Shown: piece after piece, positions 7,950 to 10,302 of the stretch
How the letters are laid out: each line of letters opens with the position of its first letter
Position numbering within the stretch: position 1 is the stretch's first letter
Assembly: GCA_009782695.1 (NCBI GenBank)
Contig: WRIO01000016.1
Location: 1-10,302, forward strand
Direction: 5' to 3'
DNA from: Candidatus Cloacimonadota bacterium
GTDB lineage: Bacteria; Cloacimonadota; Cloacimonadia; Cloacimonadales; WRIO01
DNA: 10,302 bases
The notes under the pieces: generated by a model
Database searches by the model: none
What the model was told of the DNA's origin: nothing
What the model saw: the letters and a program-made list of their open reading frames with translations, nothing else
Made by a program: the position numbers and the translations under genes

Positions 7950-9095
7950 TTAATATTCCTTTAGCAGAGCCATGGCAACATTTCGCCTCTGTATCTGGTT
8001 TGTCCCCTCGTAAATCTGCATTATCTTCGCATCACGCATCATCTTTTCCACAGGATATTCTTTCATATAACCGTAGCCACCAAGCAGTTGCACGGCATCT
8101 GTGGTTACTTGCATAGCCACATCGGAGGCATAGTATTTACACATAGCAGACCATTTCGAGTAGTTCTTTACCCCGTCGTCTATCATTTTTGCTGTATTAT
8201 AAATTAGTGCACGAGCGGCTTCGATTTGCGTAGCCATATCTGCCAGCATAAATTGCACCCCTTGGAACGACGCAACAGGTGAACCAAACTGTTCACGCTC
8301 TTTTACATATTTTGTCGCCTCTTCCAAAGCACCCATCGCTATGCCAATAGCTTGCGCTGCTACCATCGGGCGAGATTTATCAAAGGTGCGGGCAGCTATG
8401 ATCAGCCCCAGACCTTCACTGCTTATGAGGTTTTCTTTTGGCACTTTGCAATCCTCAAAAATCAGTTCTCTTGTGGCAGAAGCACGGATACCCATCTTGT
8501 TTTCTTTTTTGTCAAAACTAAAACCAGGAGTGCCTTTTTCTACTATAAAACAGGAGCAGCCGCGAGCACCTTTTGTTTTGTCGGTCATAGCAAAGATAGT
8601 GTATATTTCCGCCTCTCCCCCATTCGTAATCCACTGCTTTGTGCCGTTTAACACATAAAAATCACCGTCTTTGGTGGCTGTGGTCTGCATATTACCAGCG
8701 TCAGAGCCGGCATTTGCTTCGGTGATACCAAAAGCTGCTAGTTTTTTCCCCTCGGCTATGATAGGTAAATACTTCTGTTTTTGCACTTCTGAACCGCTGA
8801 GCAGTATCGGATACAAGCCCAAACCTGTCGCCCCGAAAGCCAAACTGATACCAGCATCGACCTTGCAAAGCTCTTCGGTCACCACTATCAAATCGGTCAC
8901 CTTGCCGCTCAAACCGCCATACTCCTCTGGCACCATTACGGCAAATAAATCTGACTTTGCCATTACTTCTACTATATCCCAAGGGAATATCCCCTCTTCA
9001 TCATATTTCTCCCGCACAGGCTTCATCTTGTCGATGGCGATACGACGGGCTAGTTCTCTTAATTCTTTTTGCTCTTCTGTCAAAAAATGGTCCAT
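7950..9095 (-). CDS. Acyl-CoA dehydrogenase, short-chain (butyryl-CoA type)
   Basis: This FAD enzyme oxidises acyl-CoA to trans-2-enoyl-CoA in the cytoplasm, or runs in reverse in fermentative butyrate-type pathways, with electron-transfer flavoprotein as partner. The 381 residues are full length. The three usual parts are present: N-terminal helices (about 1-115), a middle beta domain with AFGITEANAGSDAG (121-134) and WITNGG (155-160) at the flavin/substrate site, and a C-terminal helical domain with REQFG (267-271) and LLGGYGYMKEYPVE (337-350). The catalytic base is Glu363 in IYEGTNQIQR, the position used by short- and medium-chain enzymes. The overall sequence closely resembles clostridial butyryl-CoA dehydrogenase, but chain length is not proven. 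The ATG has GGAG 6 bases upstream. No etfAB genes are nearby. It is the first gene of the leftward cluster. Confidence 0.95.
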   Translation of the reverse strand: MDHFLTEEQKELRELARRIAIDKMKPVREKYDEEGIFPWDIVEVMAKSDLFAVMVPEEYGGLSGKVTDLIVVTEELCKVDAGISLAFGATGLGLYPILLSGSEVQKQKYLPIIAEGKKLAAFGITEANAGSDAGNMQTTATKDGDFYVLNGTKQWITNGGEAEIYTIFAMTDKTKGARGCSCFIVEKGTPGFSFDKKENKMGIRASATRELIFEDCKVPKENLISSEGLGLIIAARTFDKSRPMVAAQAIGIAMGALEEATKYVKEREQFGSPVASFQGVQFMLADMATQIEAARALIYNTAKMIDDGVKNYSKWSAMCKYYASDVAMQVTTDAVQLLGGYGYMKEYPVEKMMRDAKIMQIYEGTNQIQRRNVAMALLKEY

Positions 9096-9121
9096 TTATT
9101 TCTCCAAATTTTTTATAATAA

Positions 9122-9154
9122 GTGCTATTTTTTTTTTTAAGTGTTTTTAGTCAA
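9122..9154 (-). promoter_or_regulatory. Candidate promoter/regulatory element of the dehydrogenase operon
   Basis: Read on the - strand, TTGACT (9154-9149) is followed after exactly 21 mostly A bases by TAGCAC (9127-9122), then by the A/T-rich TTATTATAAA and the GGAG ribosome site. TTGACT looks like a -35 box, but the 21-base gap is longer than usual and TAGCAC is not a standard -10. The same layout occurs before tRNA-Asp (9422-9454). TATTAT just downstream could be an alternative -10 without a good -35. Confidence 0.35.
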
Positions 9155-9224
9155 GTTTTTTTTGTATTAAGAGTAATTGCTTAGAAAAAACAAAAGAAGG
9201 TTCATATTAGCCTACCGATATGTC

Positions 9225-9238
9225 GCTCCTAAGGGAGC
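9225..9238. repeat. Hairpin GCTCC-TAAG-GGAGC
   Basis: A perfect 5-base-pair stem with a 4-base loop. It is the first of three hairpins in a row and resembles the CTCC-GCAG-GGAG hairpin at 3642-3653. No T-run follows. Confidence 0.5.
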
Positions 9239-9244
9239 TAGCAG

Positions 9245-9257
9245 GTGTGCTTCGCAC
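9245..9257. repeat. Hairpin GTGC-TTC-GCAC, shared with 3729-3741
   Basis: The 13-mer GTGTGCTTCGCAC contains a 4-base-pair stem (9247-9250 with 9254-9257) around TTC. Its exact reverse complement occurs at 3729-3741 in the other large intergenic gap. It is the second of three hairpins in a row. Confidence 0.5.
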
Positions 9258-9264
9258 GGAAACT

Positions 9265-9290
9265 GGGGAAGGGTTTGGTAACCCTTCCCT
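9265..9290. repeat. Strong hairpin GGGAAGGGTT-TGGT-AACCCTTCCC
   Basis: This is a perfect 10-base-pair inverted repeat (9266-9275 with 9280-9289) around a TGGT loop, extendable by one G-T pair. It is the strongest hairpin in the window apart from the tRNA terminator. No T-run follows on the + strand (ACGATAAATG) and none on the - strand, so an intrinsic terminator is unlikely. An intergenic palindromic repeat or an RNA-level structure fits better. Confidence 0.6.
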
Positions 9291-9421
9291 ACGATAAATG
9301 TTTACAGAACATCGTGACGGTAACTAGAAATATATCTTCGTTATAATTCGTAGCGCAGAGCTGTTAAAATCCCCTTGTTTTATTTTGCAAATATATTTTT
9401 TTTATTTTTTTGATTTTTCTC

Positions 9422-9454
9422 TTGACAAAAAAACCTATTTAAAAAAAATGGCAT
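9422..9454 (+). promoter_or_regulatory. TTGACA-N21-TGGCAT element upstream of tRNA-Asp
   Basis: A perfect -35-like TTGACA (9422-9427) is followed by 21 A-rich bases and TGGCAT (9449-9454). No good -10 lies at 16-18 bases. The same arrangement (TTGACT-N21-TAGCAC) precedes the dehydrogenase start on the opposite strand. It may be an activator site or a lineage-specific promoter form, lying about 76 bases before the mature tRNA. Confidence 0.35.
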
Positions 9455-9481
9455 TGTTATTAGTATTAAAAAAGATATGAT
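9454..9481 (+). promoter_or_regulatory. Candidate sigma-70-like promoter for tRNA-Asp
   Basis: TTGTTA (9454-9459) and TATGAT (9476-9481) are separated by 16 bases. They match the usual -35 and -10 boxes in 4 and 5 of 6 positions. Transcription would begin near 9488, about 43 bases before the tRNA 5' end. Confidence 0.45.
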
Positions 9482-9530
9482 CTCATACTTGTTAGTAGTG
9501 TGCTATTGTTTTTTTTTTGTAAACATTTGC

Positions 9531-9607
9531 GGGGGAGTAGTTCAGTTGGTCAGAACGTCTGCCTGTCACGCAGAAGGCCGCGAGTTCGAGCCTCGTCTCT
9601 CCCGCCA
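9531..9607 (+). tRNA. tRNA-Asp (anticodon GTC)
   Basis: The full cloverleaf can be drawn by hand. The acceptor stem GGGGGAG pairs with CTCTCCC, with one G-T pair. It is followed by TA, a D-arm with AGTTGGT, the anticodon stem TCTGC/GCAGA around CTGTCAC with GTC at 9565-9567, a five-base variable region, and a T-arm CGAG around GTTCGAG closed by CTCG. Discriminator G73 and an encoded CCA end the gene at 9607. G34 and G73 are as expected for aspartate. An intrinsic terminator follows 10 bases later, so it appears to be a single-gene transcript. Confidence 0.97.
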
Positions 9608-9617
9608 TTCTCCTTGG

Positions 9618-9659
9618 AGTAGCCTTGTGAATCCGAGCAAGGCTACTTTTTTTATTTTT
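9618..9659 (+). terminator. Intrinsic terminator after tRNA-Asp
   Basis: AGTAGCCTTG (9618-9627) and CAAGGCTACT (9638-9647) form a perfect 10-base-pair stem with a 10-base loop. They are followed directly by seven Ts, an A and five more Ts. It serves the + strand only, since the other side lacks a T-run. It also lies within 13 bases of the stop codon of the converging solute-binding-protein gene. Confidence 0.9.
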
Positions 9660-9671
9660 AGAGGAGTAGTA

Positions 9672-10302
9672 TTACACGCCTTTATTGTCTTGAGCACTCA
9701 TATTTTGAGGGTTTTCCTGTTCACTCCGCAAAATCAAAATGCCCTGTTTGTCTTCATAGATAGGTTTTGAATATAGTATTTTTCGTCCGGGATATTCTAT
9801 GATAGGTATATTGGAGATACCAAAATCTGCTTTTTTGTTTTCCACATACGGAATCAATTCTTTTGTATCCACATCCAAATACTGCACGCTTTTATCTATA
9901 TGTGCGGCGTAGCTTTTTAAAAGGTCGATACAGAAGCCTTTATAAATGCCATCATTCCCCACATAGACGAAAGGTGCTGTGTCTGTGCAGATAGCCACTT
10001 TTAGACTCCCTTTTGAGCCACTGCTGGTGAACTCTGGTAGGGGCGCTTCGGAATCGCGAGTGATGTCAAACCATATATCCCATATGTTTTTGTAAAGTCC
10101 ACTATCTTCTATACTACTCATATAGGCGTCAAAGCTCTCTATGATATCTATATTGTGTGAGATAGCTCCGTATTGCAAGCTATAAATATTTTCAGGAACG
10201 GGCAGAACCTTTAGATCTTCGTTTCCTGCATGAGAGGATATATAATTTACGCTGGTGTAAGAGTGCATAAAGCCCGGTATCTTATGGATGCGGATGTGTT
10301 CT
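9672..10302 (-). CDS. Tandem family-3 solute-binding protein, 3' part; second domain truncated
   Basis: The frame is open to the right edge, so only the C-terminal 209 residues are seen. Residues before about LPEFTSSGSKG form the end of one periplasmic binding domain of the amino-acid type (SBP_bac_3): DLKVLPVPENIYSLQYGA, then FDAYMSSIEDSGLYKNIWDIWF. A Ser/Gly linker leads into a second such domain: LKVAICTDTAPFVYVGNDG, GIYKGFCIDLLKSYAA, ADFGISNIPIIEYPGRKILYSKPIY. This second domain stops after about 95 residues, at the point where the chain normally crosses the hinge into lobe II, and ends in a polar tail at a TAA. The 64 bases after the stop hold only the tRNA terminator, so no continuation exists nearby. 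It is either a decayed or truncated gene or a variant with half a domain. Tandem binding domains are known fused to permeases or signalling modules. Confidence 0.75.
   Translation of the reverse strand, partial: EHIRIHKIPGFMHSYTSVNYISSHAGNEDLKVLPVPENIYSLQYGAISHNIDIIESFDAYMSSIEDSGLYKNIWDIWFDITRDSEAPLPEFTSSGSKGSLKVAICTDTAPFVYVGNDGIYKGFCIDLLKSYAAHIDKSVQYLDVDTKELIPYVENKKADFGISNIPIIEYPGRKILYSKPIYEDKQGILILRSEQENPQNMSAQDNKGV

Larger units (their letters stand above)
9096..9530. other. Non-coding, divergent regulatory region with hairpins
   Basis: These 435 bases separate the leftward dehydrogenase operon from the rightward tRNA-Asp. I find no plausible gene. From left to right it contains a promoter-like stretch for the dehydrogenase rich in A/T tracts (9100-9160), three hairpins in a row (9225-9290), an ATTCGTAGCGCA module (9346-9357), a T-rich stretch (9380-9420) and promoter-like elements for the tRNA (9422-9481). 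Confidence 0.7.

Noticed and set aside
8671..9150. + strand open frame of 159 codons opposite the acyl-CoA dehydrogenase
   Set aside because: It is a reverse-strand shadow of a strongly conserved enzyme gene and shows no family motifs.
9225..9290. Three hairpins in a row as a CRISPR array or riboswitch
   Set aside because: The three units differ in sequence and length with no constant repeat-spacer pattern, and they lie far from the start codon of either flanking gene without a recognisable aptamer core.
9342..9347. Perfect TATAAT
   Set aside because: No -35-like box lies at 16-18 bases upstream and the sequence is in A/T-rich DNA, where such a hexamer is expected by chance.
9449..9466. TGGCAT as the -24 half of a sigma-54 promoter
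   Set aside because: The -12 GC element expected five bases further on is missing, both here and at the matching site before the dehydrogenase.
9531..9607. tRNA-Asp as an attachment site of an integrated element inside the window
   Set aside because: No second copy of the tRNA 3' end and no integrase gene is visible in these 10.3 kb; an element further right cannot be excluded.
9477..9770. + strand open frame of 97 codons across the tRNA
   Set aside because: It reads through tRNA-Asp and its terminator and is not protein-coding.

Overview
The window looks like a stretch of chromosome from an uncultivated Gram-negative bacterium, most plausibly a member of Candidatus Cloacimonadota or a similar lineage of the Fibrobacteres-Chlorobi-Bacteroidetes neighbourhood. 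This is inferred from three things: a secreted M6 metalloprotease ending in a 'YPNPFNPDT' FlgD-like C-terminal module, a MacA/MacB-type tripartite exporter that implies a double membrane, and moderate to low G+C with A/T-tract-rich intergenic DNA. No marker gene in the window settles the taxonomy.

Left part (1-3611, + strand): the probable tail of an upstream gene ends at 71. A 227-base non-coding stretch with a tRNA-like remnant follows. Then comes a tight three-gene operon for a MacAB-type export system: periplasmic adaptor (299-1642), ABC ATPase (1647-2399) and MacB/FtsX-type permease (2400-3611). The ATPase and permease, fused in E. coli MacB, are separate genes here, and no complete TolC-like outer-membrane gene is visible.

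Middle (3773-9095, - strand): four genes lie head to tail with small gaps and read leftwards. They are an acyl-CoA dehydrogenase, a large secreted multidomain M6 metalloprotease, a DNA-binding-like protein with a probable C-terminal HARE-HTH domain, and a YigZ/IMPACT-family protein. This is a mixed-function cluster with no obvious pathway logic. It converges on the export operon across a 161-base gap.

Right part (9096-10302): a 435-base non-coding region carries three consecutive hairpins and promoter-like elements facing both ways. A complete tRNA-Asp(GUC) with encoded CCA and its own intrinsic terminator follows. Last is the 3' end of a - strand gene for a tandem family-3 solute-binding protein, whose second domain stops about halfway, immediately next to the tRNA.

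The least ordinary signals are: (i) short palindromic modules shared in the same order by the two intergenic regions; (ii) a nearly identical TTGACW-N21-TRGCAY layout upstream of both the dehydrogenase operon and tRNA-Asp; (iii) the half-domain solute-binding protein beside the tRNA; and (iv) the HARE-HTH gene within the protease operon. I see no CRISPR array, transposase, integrase or recognisable defence system, and nothing that clearly amounts to a new system.
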